64,000 bases of DNA from an uncultured Desulfatiglans sp. (GCA_900498135.1 LR026961.1:936532-1000531); one strand, 5' to 3'. Positions 28,264 through 37,972 are shown, counted from the first letter of the stretch. Translations and numbers: made by a program. Notes: generated from the letters alone by a model not told the origin.

Positions 28264-28644
28264 CGAATTCCTCCCCTCTTCGACGCATGCCTCTCCGCTG
28301 CAATCGGCCAGCTGCCGCCCCTGAACATCATAGCATATCCCTGCAGCGGACAGCCCTCCAAACGGACAATCCCTAAAAAAGGTTTAATTCCGGACACCTC
28401 CAGAAAGAAGCTCCCCGGATCAGCTCATCCGCAGGATCCCGCCCGCTCTCAGGCTTTGACCTTCTTCAGGCAGAGTTGTATATATGCCTTACACCGCCAT
28501 CCGCCTGCAAACGCCCGGGACCCCGATTTTCGTTCCAGGGAGAAGACGCCGACCCCCTCACCATCGTTTTCGGCGGAAGGCGCGGCTCACCCCGCTTATA
28601 CCCATGCCGGGCATAGGCTGGACCCTCTTTAAAGGAGCAGGTGC
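28264..28644. other. Divergent region between the histidine kinase and adenine deaminase genes
   Basis: It holds a good sigma-70 promoter for the + strand at 28456-28484 and a leader of about 150 bases. I looked for a purine riboswitch in the leader and saw no convincing three-way junction or loop signature. No gene is supported. Confidence 0.5.
28456..28484 (+). promoter_or_regulatory. Sigma-70 type promoter of the adenine deaminase gene
   Basis: TTGACC (28456-28461) and TATATA (28479-28484) are separated by 17 bases. The start of transcription would be near 28491, giving a leader of about 150 bases to the ATG at 28645. Confidence 0.6.
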
Positions 28645-30447
28645 ATGAACGACACCCACAGCGCTATGGCTGCCATGAGCCTCGATGAGGCCACACGGCT
28701 CATGGACACGGCCCTCGGGCGGAGGCCCGCCGATCTGGCCATCGTAAACGCGAATCTCGTCAATGTCTATACCGGCGAAATCCTTCCGAACCAGGGGGTG
28801 GGCATCAGCGGGCGTTGGATCGCCTATACGGGGGAGGATCCCCGGGCCTCCATCGGACGCGAAACCCGCGTCATCGACGCCGCCGGCAAGACCGTCATCC
28901 CCGGGCTGATCGACGGTCACACTCACATCTCGAACCCGTGCCTCCCGAGCGAATTCCTGCGCTATGTCATGAAAGGCGGCACAACGAGCCTGATCGCGGA
29001 AATGATGGAGCCCTACCCTGTGGCAGGCACCGACGGGGCCATCGATTTCGCCGAAGCCCTGGGCGATCAACCGATCAAGATCTTCACCACGATGCCCGCC
29101 ATGGTCTCCATCAGCCACGCATGCCGCGGCATCGCACTCGACGATCTCAGGATACTGGCTGATCGGCCCGAGACGGTGGGCATCGGCGAATCCTACTGGC
29201 AGGCGGTGATCCAGTCGCCGGAGGTCTACCTCCCCGCCCTGCTCGAAACGCGCAGGCGCAAAATGGTGCTGGAGGGCCATACGGCAGGAGCGAGCGCCCG
29301 CAAACTCCAGGCTTACACCGCAATGGGCATCACCTCCTGCCACGAACCGGTCAAACCGGTGGAGGTGCTCGAACGCCTGCGCCTGGGAGTCACCGTCATG
29401 CTCCGGGAAGGGGGCGTACGGAAAGACCTGGAGGTCCTGGCCGGCATATTGGAGACCGGCGTGAACCTGCGGCGTGTGAGCGTCTGCACCGACAGCGTCG
29501 CGCCGGATGATCTGGTATCGAACGGCTACCTGGAATGCGTCGTTCAGAAGGCCATCGACTGCGGCTTCGCACCGATGGACGCCATCCGCATGGCGACCCT
29601 GAACGTCGCCGAGCACTTTCACTTGGATCATCTGATCGGAGGCATCGCACCAGGTCGATATGCCGATTTGGTCATCATTCCGGACATCCGCACCATCCAG
29701 GCGGAATGGGTCGTCTCGAACGGCCGGGTCATCGCTGAAGAGGGGCGGCTCCTGATCCAGCCCCGCCGTCATCCATTCTCCGAGGCGAGCCTCAATACCA
29801 TTCATCTCCCGAGACGGATGGAGGCCGCTGATTTCGATGTGGCAAGCCCCGCCAAAGGTCCGAGGGTCCGGGTGCGCGCCATGGAAATGGTGACGGATCT
29901 CGTCACCGCCGAGCGCCACCTGGATCTGCCTGTCGCCGACGGGCGGATATCGGCCGATCCACCAAACGACATTGTCAAGATCGCCGCCATCGACCGCCGG
30001 ATCACTCCGGGCAAGACATTTACGGGCTTCATCAAGGGCCTTCACATGACGCACGGAGCTGTAGCCATCAGCGCCGCATGGGACTCCACCGACATCATCG
30101 TCGCAGGCGCAAACGAGGGCGACATGGCCACGGCGGTCAACCGCATCCTCGACCTGCAGGGCGGCTTCGTCATCTGCGTCGCCGGCCGGGTGGTCGAAGA
30201 AATTTCCCTGCCGGTCTTTGGATATATGTCCCTCGAATCGATCGAGACCGTAGCTGAAAAGTTGAAGAGAATGGCCCGGGTCATCCGGGAGATGGGCGTC
30301 ACTTTTCCAGACCCGGCGCTTTCGTTCGTCACGCTGACCGGCGCCGCCATCCCTTATCTGCGCATCTGTGAGGAAGGCTATGTGAACCTGAAAGACGGCG
30401 TGACAAGCGGACTCTTCCCGGACGACTGCGGCGAAGGGGAGAATTGA
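28645..30447 (+). CDS. ade: Adenine deaminase
   Basis: A 600-residue amidohydrolase that turns adenine into hypoxanthine and ammonia in purine salvage. The metal site shows G-L-I-D-G-H-T-H-I near residue 90, E-G-H-T-A-G-A near 210, H-E-P near 235 and the Asp of C-T-D-S-V-A-P-D-D near 290. The C-terminal adenine deaminase domain is present (G-F-I-K-G-L-H-M-T-H-G-A, then A-G-A-N-E-G-D-M). Length matches bacterial Ade. AAAGGAG lies 7 bases before the ATG. It stands alone between the two-component pair and the cold-shock gene. Confidence 0.95.
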   Translation: MNDTHSAMAAMSLDEATRLMDTALGRRPADLAIVNANLVNVYTGEILPNQGVGISGRWIAYTGEDPRASIGRETRVIDAAGKTVIPGLIDGHTHISNPCLPSEFLRYVMKGGTTSLIAEMMEPYPVAGTDGAIDFAEALGDQPIKIFTTMPAMVSISHACRGIALDDLRILADRPETVGIGESYWQAVIQSPEVYLPALLETRRRKMVLEGHTAGASARKLQAYTAMGITSCHEPVKPVEVLERLRLGVTVMLREGGVRKDLEVLAGILETGVNLRRVSVCTDSVAPDDLVSNGYLECVVQKAIDCGFAPMDAIRMATLNVAEHFHLDHLIGGIAPGRYADLVIIPDIRTIQAEWVVSNGRVIAEEGRLLIQPRRHPFSEASLNTIHLPRRMEAADFDVASPAKGPRVRVRAMEMVTDLVTAERHLDLPVADGRISADPPNDIVKIAAIDRRITPGKTFTGFIKGLHMTHGAVAISAAWDSTDIIVAGANEGDMATAVNRILDLQGGFVICVAGRVVEEISLPVFGYMSLESIETVAEKLKRMARVIREMGVTFPDPALSFVTLTGAAIPYLRICEEGYVNLKDGVTSGLFPDDCGEGEN

Positions 30448-30585
30448 GTATTCAGAAAGTGCACTGCGAAATACGGCGACCCTGGGCGATGCGTGCTTTG
30501 CCGGCGGCCCCCGGCCAAGACGGCGCATTCATCGAGGGCGGCTTTAAAAAAGCGGGTGCACTCGTTAAAATTTTAAAAATATCTC

Positions 30586-30613
30586 TTGCGTTTTTTGCGG
30601 GATAATTTATAGT
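30586..30613 (+). promoter_or_regulatory. Sigma-70 type promoter of the cold-shock gene
   Basis: TTGCGT (30586-30591) and TATAGT (30608-30613) are 16 bases apart in an AT-rich patch. The predicted leader is about 120 bases, long as in other cspA-type genes whose leaders act as thermosensors. Confidence 0.65.
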
Positions 30614-30738
30614 GTTTCCCTGAATTATCCCGGTAGGGCATCCGGGCCGGCTTCATTCGCAGGTATTGATCCATTTGTCAGAGTGACGACCTCGGATGGG
30701 GAACAGGTTGAACTTTTGTTGAAAGGAGGTTGGGCACT

Positions 30739-30939
30739 GTGGCAAAAGGCACCGTCAAGTGGTTTAACGACCAAAAAGGATTCGGTTTTATTCAACAGGA
30801 TGAGGGCTCAGACGTTTTTGTTCACTTCTCCGCGATCAAAGGCACTGGCTTCAAATCACTGGCCGAGGGCGACCGCGTGAGCTTCGATGTAGAACAAGGC
30901 ACCAAAGGCCCCGCTGCGAAAAACGTCGAAAAGATTTAA
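30739..30939 (+). CDS. Cold-shock protein, CspA family
   Basis: A 66-residue OB-fold protein that binds single-stranded RNA and DNA. RNP1 is K-G-F-G-F-I and RNP2 is V-F-V-H-F, with the usual K-W-F-N-D-Q-K start and the A-I-K-G-T-G-F loop. The start is the GTG at 30739: AAAGGAGG ends 9 bases before it, while the in-frame TTG at 30730 is inside the ribosome site. It has its own promoter and a strong terminator, so it is monocistronic. CspA proteins act as RNA chaperones; cold induction here is not shown. Confidence 0.96.
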   Translation: MAKGTVKWFNDQKGFGFIQQDEGSDVFVHFSAIKGTGFKSLAEGDRVSFDVEQGTKGPAAKNVEKI

Positions 30940-30957
30940 ACACCCCGCGATTCGACC

Positions 30958-30993
30958 AGGCAATCCGCCCTTCCGTGCGGATTGCCTTTTTTT
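30958..30993 (+). terminator. Rho-independent terminator after the cold-shock gene
   Basis: A perfect 11-bp stem AGGCAATCCGC / GCGGATTGCCT with an 8-base loop is followed by TTTTTTT. It begins 19 bases after the stop codon. Confidence 0.92.
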
Positions 30994-31279
30994 ATGTCGC
31001 CCCGGCAGGTCGCCGAGGATACGCCTCATATTCCCACCCCCCTGGACATACCCCTTGCATCCACAAAACTCTCGAGGTTGCAGCCGAGCGTGAAAATCGC
31101 CCTTCCGGCTGTGCATAACACCTCGACACGGCCACCCGCTCGAACCATTAAACCACCAAGATCATTCATCGAAAAAAGATCTCCACCTCCTGGCACATCT
31201 ATTGCTGCGCCCCTCCTTTCAAATCGGTTCACTTTGAACGGCCTGCTTCGCCCCCTTTCAATCGCCGTGAGGTCGATTC

Positions 31280-31828
31280 ATGTTTATCCACTGCAAAGGT
31301 TTTACGCTCGTCGAACTCCTGGCCGTCCTCTTCATCGCGGGGACCTTCGCCGCGGCCGCGATCCCCGCCCTTTCCCAAACGGTTCACCAGTGGCGCCTGA
31401 GAAACGCGGTCCAAGACCTTTACCAGGGCTTCCAGATGGCAAAAAACTCGGCGGCCCGGGGCAACACCCTTGCTGGCCTTGTCTTCGAGCGTGACAGTGG
31501 AGGCTCTGTCGGCGGCTTTACCGTCTTTTCCGATCTCGATGCCGATTTGAGTCGTGATGAGGGAGAACCCATCCTCGAGCAAGTCCGCTGGGGGGACTAC
31601 CCGGGCATCTCGTTGGCCCGTGAAAAAGGCGGGGTCGAAAGAATTTCCTTCGACTGCAATGCTGGCAATCATCCCGTCGTCGGATTCCGGCCGAACGGGA
31701 TCCCGGTCTCGAGCACCGGCGGACTCGGCATGGGATCCGTCTTCCTTGAAAACCGCTGCGGCCGCAGCTTAGGAGTCATCCTCTCCTGCGCCGGCCGGCT
31801 GCGTATCGCCGAAACGCCGGAGGAATGA
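31280..31828 (+). CDS. Type IV minor pilin, GspH/FimT type
   Basis: A 182-residue prepilin-like protein. The peptidase site is K-G|F-T-L-V-E-L-L with the conserved Glu at +5, followed by a hydrophobic helix to about residue 28. The short leader of 7 residues is typical of class IVa. The C-terminal half has the beta-rich region of GspH/FimT proteins with G-F-R-P-N-G-I. It opens a four-gene cluster of minor pilin-like proteins, spaced by 4 bases or overlapping. Role: initiation or tip complex of a type IV pilus or pseudopilus. Confidence 0.88.
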   Translation: MFIHCKGFTLVELLAVLFIAGTFAAAAIPALSQTVHQWRLRNAVQDLYQGFQMAKNSAARGNTLAGLVFERDSGGSVGGFTVFSDLDADLSRDEGEPILEQVRWGDYPGISLAREKGGVERISFDCNAGNHPVVGFRPNGIPVSSTGGLGMGSVFLENRCGRSLGVILSCAGRLRIAETPEE

Positions 31829-31832
31829 TCCA

Positions 31833-32573
31833 GTGGCCCTCTCCCGCCGTACCGGCTCCGGCAGACAGGCCTCATCCCCTGTCGAGGGCTTCAGTCTGCC
31901 CGAAATGATGATCGCCATGGCTGTGACGGTCATTCTCTCTTCAATGCTCTGGGTAAACTACCAGTCCCAGCACAAGGCCTGTCTCTTTCAAATGCAGACC
32001 CTCGCAATGCAGGAAGACCTCCGTTCGACGATGACCCTCATTGCGGACGACCTGCGTATGGCCGGCTACGATCCGATCCGCCAGGCAGGGCGGCCTGCCG
32101 TCCAAACCGGGATTCTCCTCGCCGGCAGGGACCGGATCCGCGTCACCATGGATCTGAATGGAGATGGAGACACCGACGACCCGAACGAGGACGTCGACTA
32201 TCGGGTCAAGGATTCGGAGGGTGGATCGGCATTGCATCGCAAATCCTCCTCCGGGAGCAACGCATCTTTTCAACCTGTGATCAACCATGTCGAGGCGATC
32301 GATTTCGTCTATCTCGACCGGAACGGGAAGGTCCTCGATGACGATGGACGGGGCAACGTCACCGAGAGGGTCGGCCGGATCTCCAGTATCCAAATCCTCC
32401 TCGCCGTGAGGAGCCCGCTCGAGGACCGAAAGGTGCGGCATACCGCCGGCCTGTTCAACCTGCAGGGCCGGTGCATCCTGCCGCCCGCGCAGGATGCATA
32501 CCGCCGCGCCTCCCTGATCGAAGCGGTGTATTGCCGAAACCTGCGGGTGGAAGATGACGATGCCCGGTCCTAG
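31833..32573 (+). CDS. Type IV minor pilin, PilW-like
   Basis: A 246-residue protein starting at GTG 31833, with GGAGGAA 7 bases upstream. The prepilin site is E-G|F-S-L-P-E-M-M-I-A-M near residue 24, so the leader is longer and basic. The remaining part matches PilW-type proteins: an early D-L-R-S-T-M-T-L-I-A-D-D-L-R-M-A-G-Y stretch and several D-x-N/D-G-D turns (D-L-N-G-D-G-D-T-D-D) that look able to bind calcium. It starts 4 bases after the FimT-like gene and its end overlaps the PilV-like gene. Confidence 0.85.
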   Translation: MALSRRTGSGRQASSPVEGFSLPEMMIAMAVTVILSSMLWVNYQSQHKACLFQMQTLAMQEDLRSTMTLIADDLRMAGYDPIRQAGRPAVQTGILLAGRDRIRVTMDLNGDGDTDDPNEDVDYRVKDSEGGSALHRKSSSGSNASFQPVINHVEAIDFVYLDRNGKVLDDDGRGNVTERVGRISSIQILLAVRSPLEDRKVRHTAGLFNLQGRCILPPAQDAYRRASLIEAVYCRNLRVEDDDARS

Positions 32574-32976
32574 GCATTCGATGGCCCCCCCGGCCCTGAC
32601 TCCATCCAGGATGCGCGGTTCCGGCGGGATGACCCTGATCGAGGTTCTGGCCGCCACCCTGGTCCTTTCGCTGGGCCTGCTCGCTCTCGCCTCCCTGCAG
32701 ATCACGGCGATGCGCGCCAATGCCTACGCGCGGGATCTTTCCCAAGCCACAGCCATCGCCAAAACGTGCATGGAGGAGCTTTTGGCAGCGCCCTATTCAA
32801 GCCTCCAAAAGGTGACCGAATCCCGCAACGCGAACATCCGGGGGTTTCTGGCAAGAACAGCCGCTGAGCCATTGGTGCCGCACACAGCCGGGGTTCTATT
32901 GACCGTCAACGTCACCTGGCGGCAGGGAGAACGGACCCACTCCATGAAACTGCAGTCCCTCAGGAGGCCGCCATGA
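32554..32976 (+). CDS. Type IV minor pilin, PilV-like
   Basis: A 140-residue protein. The prepilin cleavage site is S-G-G|M-T-L-I-E-V-L near residue 25, then a hydrophobic helix A-A-T-L-V-L-S-L-G-L-L-A-L-A. A-N-A-Y-A-R-D and the C-M-E-E-L-L stretch fit PilV proteins. The start at 32554 overlaps the PilW-like gene by 20 bases; the ATG at 32581 would leave a shorter leader and is an alternative. It overlaps the next gene by 4 bases (ATGA). Confidence 0.85.
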   Translation: MTMPGPRHSMAPPALTPSRMRGSGGMTLIEVLAATLVLSLGLLALASLQITAMRANAYARDLSQATAIAKTCMEELLAAPYSSLQKVTESRNANIRGFLARTAAEPLVPHTAGVLLTVNVTWRQGERTHSMKLQSLRRPP

Positions 32977-34250
32977 ACCCTGCACCTCTCTTTCGAAACA
33001 GCCTGCATTCCCCTCCCACAAGCCGTCAGGAAGGGAGCGCTCTGCTGCTCGCACTCGTTTTTCTGGCTCTTTTCAGCCTGCTCGGGCTCTCCGCGATGAA
33101 GGCTTCCACCAACGAGATCCGGATGGCCGGCAGCCTCAAAGATCAGGCCGCCGCTTTCTACCATGCCGAAGCCGGCCTCCAGCACGCCCTCGAGGTCATG
33201 GAGCAGGGGCTCGCGGACGGATCCTTCAGCCTCCCTGAAATAGAAGGGAGCCCGATGTCGGCGCCTATCAGTGAAATCCCGGCAGGCTTGGAATTCCGGA
33301 TAGAGCCCGGAAGCCTCCTCAAGACGGGAGGAAACGTCTACACCTTTTCGAGCAGGGGCTTCGGCCCCAAAGGCGCCCAGACCAGGATCAGGGTCCTCTT
33401 CAAGCGAGACAGGGAATCCGCCCTCCGCTACGCCGTCTTCGGCGACAAGGGGGTGGAATTTCACGCGGCCGCGGGGGCTTACAGCTACAATTCCAGAGGC
33501 TCCGGAAAACCATCCCGGAACGACAGCGATGCACTGACCCACAAAGGCTCGGTTGCCTCGAACCGATCGATCAGCCTTGCGCAGGAGACCGTCATCGACG
33601 GAGATGTCTACCTTGGCGAAGACGCCGGGGGAGTTCAGGCATGTCTTTGGACAGCCGAGCCTTCCAGCGGCGGCATTTCCGGAGAAAAGGGGATTCAGGC
33701 AGGCAGGTTGGCGCCGGATCCTCTCGGGCTTCGGACGGGCACCTACGCCGCCCGATTCAACGCGCCGCCGGCCGATTTCAACAACGAAGCGGATGACGTC
33801 GATTCATCGCTCGAAATCGAAAAAAAATTCACACTCTTCGGTAGAAGCGAAGGGACGGAATATCTTCTGGACCGCATCGCCCTGAAGGCCGGGGCGGTTC
33901 TGAGCATCGACGTGCGGTCCGGGCCATTGACCTTGTACCTGAGCGGGCCGATGCTGTGCGAGCCCGGCTCCATCATCGAGGTGGTGGGCAGCCCGTCGGA
34001 CTTCACCATCCTGTGCAACACCCCTGACACCATTTCCATTGGGTCGGGGTGCACTGTTATGGGGCTCGTTTACGCCCCCTACGCCGACGTCTCCCTCGGG
34101 GTGGAAGCCGCCCTCTATGGCGCAATCCGGAGCAGGTCGACCGTCCTCGAAAACGCAGCGACCGTCTTCTATGACGAAGAAGCGGCGAAAAAGTATCGCG
34201 CCTATACGAATACCTTGACCCTCTGCGGCTGGGACAACAGCTTCCCGTGA
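32973..34250 (+). CDS. PilX-like pilus assembly protein with long C-terminal domain
   Basis: A 425-residue protein. The N-terminus has E-G-S-A-L-L-L-A-L-V-F-L-A-L-F-S-L-L-G-L-S, the PilX N-terminal helix, then A-F-Y-H-A-E-A-G-L-Q-H-A-L. The rest is a large extracellular domain with many small, Gly- and Ser-rich strands (P-L-T-L-Y-L-S-G-P-M, G-S-C-T-V-M-G-L-V-Y-A-P-Y-A-D-V), which looks like the beta-helix-like DUF7305 region found in long PilX homologues. It is the last gene of the minor pilin cluster; no PilY1 adhesin or major pilin follows, since the next gene is convergent. Confidence 0.82.
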   Translation: MNPAPLFRNSLHSPPTSRQEGSALLLALVFLALFSLLGLSAMKASTNEIRMAGSLKDQAAAFYHAEAGLQHALEVMEQGLADGSFSLPEIEGSPMSAPISEIPAGLEFRIEPGSLLKTGGNVYTFSSRGFGPKGAQTRIRVLFKRDRESALRYAVFGDKGVEFHAAAGAYSYNSRGSGKPSRNDSDALTHKGSVASNRSISLAQETVIDGDVYLGEDAGGVQACLWTAEPSSGGISGEKGIQAGRLAPDPLGLRTGTYAARFNAPPADFNNEADDVDSSLEIEKKFTLFGRSEGTEYLLDRIALKAGAVLSIDVRSGPLTLYLSGPMLCEPGSIIEVVGSPSDFTILCNTPDTISIGSGCTVMGLVYAPYADVSLGVEAALYGAIRSRSTVLENAATVFYDEEAAKKYRAYTNTLTLCGWDNSFP

Positions 34251-34344
34251 TGTGGCGTTCCTCTTCCCTGGTTCGGACTCTCGACCCGGCTATCCGGTCT
34301 CTGGAATTCCCATGGCGGTTCGGCCGGAGCGCCGCGTCGCGCAA

Positions 34345-35625
34345 TCAACACGTCTGCACGACGTGACAAGAACAGGAAATGCAGGGATCGTAGTTCCGGA
34401 TGGCCTGCTCGCACAGCCAGGTGAGGCGGTCCTCCGGTAGATCCGCATACCGCTCCACCAGCCGGCGCAGATCTCTTTCGATGACGGCCTGATTCTGCGA
34501 GGTCGGCGGTACAATCCGCACGGACCGGATCACGCCTTCCTCATCCAATGCATAGCGGTGCCAGCAAATTCCCCGTGGGGCCTCCGAGCAACCGTACGCG
34601 GTAGCCGAATGGGGCTCGAAATCGATTGCAGGGCTCGGTGGGGGGTCATAGCCGGCGACGATATCGAGCGCCGTTTCACAGGCGCAAAGGACTTCGATGG
34701 CCCTGACGACAATGCTCTTGAACGGATTCCGGCAGGGCGGAACGTAGCCGACCTCCTCTGCCGCCCGCCGCGCCATCGGTGGCAGTTGGTCGAAGTTCAG
34801 GTTGAAACGCGCCATGGGGCCAACCATGTAGGGGCCACGTGCTTTTACCGCCGCATGGAGAGCGGTCGAATGCGCGGCTTGCTCTTCCCTGAAATGCGCC
34901 TCGAAGGCCTCCAGAGGGATGTCGATCCCTTCGCTGGATACCAGACGTCCCTCGATCACCGCGTATTCATCCGGATGGTGCATAGAGACAAATTCATAGT
35001 CCTGCTCGAATACGGGAAAATCGAAACCCGCCACCCACCGAACCGTGTCATAGGCCGCATCCCGCGCCCATTCGAGGTCTTCGGTCAGTGCCAGCAATTC
35101 CCGCCGTCCCGGAACCCGGTAAAAACCGCCGACCTTGAAATTGACGGGATGGATCTCGCGCCCTCCAAGCAGCGTGACGATCCGGTTTCCGACGGCCTTG
35201 AGTCTGAGTCCACGCTTCACCACCTCGGGCTGGATCCCCGCGAGTTCGATGGCATCCGCGCAGCCGAGGAAATCCGGGGCGTGGAGCATATAAATGTGCA
35301 GTCCGTGGCTTTCGATCCACTCCCCGCAGTAAATGAGACGCCGCAACTCCCTCAAGGGCCCCGTGAGCCTTGCGCCGAAAGCTGACTCCATCGCCTGGCT
35401 GGAGCTGGTCATGTAAGCGATCGGGCAGATTCCGCAGATGCGGGCCGTGATGTCGGGCGCCTCAGCATGGCAGCGGCCGCACAGGAGCGCTTCGAAGAAG
35501 CGGGGAGGTTCGAAGATGCGGAACTGGACCGATTCGACCTGCCCCCCTTTGATTTTCACAAAGAGGCCCCCTTCGCCCTCCACCCTCGCCAAAACATCCA
35601 CCTCGATGGTCTTGTCACCCTTCAT
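34345..35625 (-). CDS. hydA: NiFe hydrogenase large subunit, group 3 (HydA-like)
   Basis: A 426-residue catalytic subunit of a cytoplasmic bidirectional hydrogenase. The two nickel-binding pairs are R-I-C-G-I-C-P near residue 65 and D-P-C-I-S-C near the C-terminus. The protein ends S-C-H-V-V-Q-T-C, so the peptide removed after the His would be only five residues, short for NiFe hydrogenases. The ATG at 35625 overlaps the small subunit by 11 bases. The four-subunit set with a beta and a gamma diaphorase-like subunit matches group 3b (sulfhydrogenase type), which couples H2 to NAD(P). No maturation protease lies in the window. Confidence 0.9.
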   Translation of the reverse strand: MKGDKTIEVDVLARVEGEGGLFVKIKGGQVESVQFRIFEPPRFFEALLCGRCHAEAPDITARICGICPIAYMTSSSQAMESAFGARLTGPLRELRRLIYCGEWIESHGLHIYMLHAPDFLGCADAIELAGIQPEVVKRGLRLKAVGNRIVTLLGGREIHPVNFKVGGFYRVPGRRELLALTEDLEWARDAAYDTVRWVAGFDFPVFEQDYEFVSMHHPDEYAVIEGRLVSSEGIDIPLEAFEAHFREEQAAHSTALHAAVKARGPYMVGPMARFNLNFDQLPPMARRAAEEVGYVPPCRNPFKSIVVRAIEVLCACETALDIVAGYDPPPSPAIDFEPHSATAYGCSEAPRGICWHRYALDEEGVIRSVRIVPPTSQNQAVIERDLRRLVERYADLPEDRLTWLCEQAIRNYDPCISCSCHVVQTC

Positions 35626-36403
35626 GGGTCTCGCTCTCTTTCCGGAAGGCATCCGCGTTGGCATTGAAACCCCGGAAGGCCCTGAGGATATCGACCTTCT
35701 CCACCCCGAGTGCAGCACGCCACATGTGCGTCAACGAGGCGGTATTAGGGGTCTCCTTCGGCCCGAAACACCCATAACAGCCGCGATCGTAACTCGGGCA
35801 AATCGCGCCGCAACCCGCCTGTGTCACCGGCCCGAGGCAGGGGACGCCCCGCGCCACCGTTACGCAGACATTCCCACGGCGTTTGCATTCTACACAGACG
35901 CTGTATGTGGGGATGCAGGGTTTACGGCCCACAAGGAGCGCAGTGATCACCTCGAGCAACTGGGTCTTTTGAATGGGGCAGCCTCTCAGTTCGTAATCCA
36001 CCTGGATGTGATCAGCAACCGGCGTCGACTTTTTGAGCGTCTGGATCCATTCGGGTCTCGGATACACCGCTCTTGTGAAGCGCCGCACATCATCGAAATT
36101 TCTGAGGGCCTGAATCCCTCCCGACGTGGCGCAGGCCCCGATGGTCACAACGATTTTCGACTGGCGTCTCACCTTGTGAATCCGCTCCTCGTCATGAGGG
36201 GTCGTGATAGACCCCTCGACAAGCGAAAGATCGTAGGGCCCCGGCAAGACAGCGCGGGAGGCCTCCGGGAAATAGGCGATCCGGACCTCACCGGCGACGG
36301 TCAGGAGATCCCTTTCGCAATCGAGAAGCGTCAACTGGCACCCGTCACAGGAGGCGAATTTCCAAACGGCGAGCTTCGGTTTTCTCAGTTTCGGCATCTT
36401 CAC
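35615..36403 (-). CDS. hydD: NiFe hydrogenase small subunit (HydD-like)
   Basis: A 262-residue iron-sulfur subunit. The proximal [4Fe-4S] site has A-S-C-D-G-C-Q near residue 19, with G-A-C-A-T-S-G-G and G-C-P-I later. The C-terminal part has [17 protein letters not shown] and C-Y-G-C-F-G-P for further clusters. Size and layout fit the delta subunit of group 3b enzymes. It starts 4 bases inside the gamma-subunit gene and ends inside the large-subunit gene, so the three are tightly coupled. It hands electrons from the NiFe site to HydB and HydG. Confidence 0.9.
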   Translation of the reverse strand: MKMPKLRKPKLAVWKFASCDGCQLTLLDCERDLLTVAGEVRIAYFPEASRAVLPGPYDLSLVEGSITTPHDEERIHKVRRQSKIVVTIGACATSGGIQALRNFDDVRRFTRAVYPRPEWIQTLKKSTPVADHIQVDYELRGCPIQKTQLLEVITALLVGRKPCIPTYSVCVECKRRGNVCVTVARGVPCLGPVTQAGCGAICPSYDRGCYGCFGPKETPNTASLTHMWRAALGVEKVDILRAFRGFNANADAFRKESETHEG

Positions 36404-37251
36404 AACTCCCGTTTCCCCAATAGCGTCCCGATCTCACTCAGGCGGAAAACCGGGCCGTCCCGACAGACCAGGACCGTGCCGAGCTGGCAATGGCCGCAGA
36501 TCCCCGCCCCGCATTTCATGTTCCGCTCCGTGGACACATGGATGCGTTCTTCGGTCAGTCCTTTATCCTTGAGCGCCTGGATCGTGTGGGTCATCATGAT
36601 TTGAGGCCCGCAGATCAGGGCTTGGGTGCGCTCGGCGTCCAGGCGAAGGCCCGGGATGAGGGTCGTCACCACCCCGACACTGCCCCGCCACCCCTCACGG
36701 GCACTGTCGACGGTCACCTCGAGCTTCATGTCGAAACGGCCGCGCCATTGTTCGAGAAGGGTGCGGAAGAGGATATCGGATGGAGTCCGCTCCCCGTAAA
36801 TGAGGGTGACCTCCCCGAAACGCGGCCTGCGCGACAGAATCGAATAGATGACAGGCCGCAAGGGCGCGAGGCCGATGCCACCGGCGGCCAGGACAACATC
36901 CCCCCCTTCCAGTTCATCGAGCGGCCATGGCCGGCCGAAGGGCCCCCGGATCCCGATCACGTCCCCCCGCCTCAGCTCGGCCATCTTGTGGGTCACAGAG
37001 CCGTAAGAGCGGATGGTATGGACGATCTTCTCTTCGTCCAGAGGATCCCCGCTGATCGAGATCGGAACTTCCCCCACGCCGAACATGTAAAGCATGTTGA
37101 ACTGCCCCGGCCAAAAACGCATGAGGGCGCCACCATCTTCCCGCACGAGTTCCAGGGTGAACGTATCCCGTGTCTCCTTTTTTCGGCGCTCGATGCGGTA
37201 AAGGACCGGTTCCATCAACGTGTGCAAATGCTCCGGCATGCCGCAACCCAT
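36400..37251 (-). CDS. hydG: Hydrogenase gamma subunit, FAD/NAD(P)-binding (HydG-like)
   Basis: A 283-residue ferredoxin-reductase-type protein. The FAD part is [10 protein letters not shown] and G-P-F-G-R-P-W; the NAD(P) part has [10 protein letters not shown]. The C-terminus carries a [2Fe-2S] ligand set C-G-A-G-I-C-G-H-C with a fourth Cys in V-L-V-C-R-D, as in dihydroorotate dehydrogenase B electron-transfer subunits. It is the NAD(P)-reacting end of the hydrogenase. The first ATG (37251) has AAAGG immediately before it; the ATG at 37239 is an alternative. It lies 4 bases after the cNMP-binding gene. Confidence 0.9.
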   Translation of the reverse strand: MGCGMPEHLHTLMEPVLYRIERRKKETRDTFTLELVREDGGALMRFWPGQFNMLYMFGVGEVPISISGDPLDEEKIVHTIRSYGSVTHKMAELRRGDVIGIRGPFGRPWPLDELEGGDVVLAAGGIGLAPLRPVIYSILSRRPRFGEVTLIYGERTPSDILFRTLLEQWRGRFDMKLEVTVDSAREGWRGSVGVVTTLIPGLRLDAERTQALICGPQIMMTHTIQALKDKGLTEERIHVSTERNMKCGAGICGHCQLGTVLVCRDGPVFRLSEIGTLLGKREL

Positions 37252-37255
37252 CCTT

Positions 37256-37732
37256 TCAAAGATGCCTGCCGTACAAATCCAGGAACTGCAGCGTCATATC
37301 CTGGAGGCGATTGACGGCAACAAGGGAAAAACGCTTCAACAGCTCATAACCGAGGCGCGGATCCTCCTCGGCCCTCTCTCTTAGAAACGCACCTTCCAAC
37401 ACCACGGCCCGGGTTTTTTCCAGCGCCGTCGCATCGAAACGCCTCCGGTAAGGCGAATAAAACCAGGACCAGCCCAGGATGTCCCCGGGTCCCACCGTGT
37501 AGACGGTCACGGATCCGCGTCCGGTGACAAACACCTGGATCGCCACCCGGCCCGTTTCGATCAGGAAAAACCGATCCGCTTCGTTCCCCTCCCGGTAAAT
37601 GGGCTCTCCGGCATCGAAACTCACCGACCGGGCGCTGGAAGACAGTATCTTGATAATCGCTGGATCGAGATCACGAAAGAAGACATGCTCGGCCAGCATC
37701 TTTTCCGCCTCTTCAGCTGCGTGCTCCTTCAT
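37256..37732 (-). CDS. Cyclic-nucleotide-binding-fold protein without DNA-binding domain
   Basis: A 158-residue protein made of one CAP/cNMP-like jelly roll: F-F-R-D-L-D-P-A, then F-D-A-G-E-P-I-Y-R-E-G-N-E-A-D-R-F-F-L-I and V-G-P-G-D-I-L-G-W-S-W, followed by the C helix. It stops before any helix-turn-helix, so it is not a normal Crp/Fnr repressor or activator. The usual R and S/T contacts to cAMP phosphate are not clear (Y-R-R-R-F-D-A-T-A). It lies inside the hydrogenase operon between the beta and gamma subunits, so it probably binds a ligand or protein that tunes that enzyme. Confidence 0.85.
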   Translation of the reverse strand: MKEHAAEEAEKMLAEHVFFRDLDPAIIKILSSSARSVSFDAGEPIYREGNEADRFFLIETGRVAIQVFVTGRGSVTVYTVGPGDILGWSWFYSPYRRRFDATALEKTRAVVLEGAFLRERAEEDPRLGYELLKRFSLVAVNRLQDMTLQFLDLYGRHL

Positions 37733-37867
37733 CTTCCTTCCCCTCCCCTTTGTGACTCACCCTGTAGACCCTGGACGGATCTCCCTCCGATCCGCACCCC
37801 CGCCACCTCACAAACCCCCGGCGGACAGGTTCTTCAAGCGTGCAACGCCTTTCCTTCTTTACAGACC

Positions 37868-37907
37868 GTTTCCATCCGGCAAGGATTTTCCGGGTGCAAC
37901 CGAGTTC
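37868..37907 (-). repeat. Solo right-end relic of the MITE-like element
   Basis: Read on the + strand, GTTTCCATCCGG followed by ATTTTCCGG and later CCGAGTT resembles the reverse complement of the right end of copy C. The element would thus lie in - orientation with the rest lost. It sits in the 240-base gap between the HydB-like and cNMP-binding genes. Confidence 0.45.
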
Positions 37908-37972
37908 ACGATTCAACGCGCCCGGGCGGACGCCCGATGCCGCGCCATCGATTCCGGCGGACGGCTGCATCC

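Noticed and set aside
28490..28640. Purine riboswitch ahead of adenine deaminase
   Set aside because: No three-helix junction or conserved loop bases could be found.
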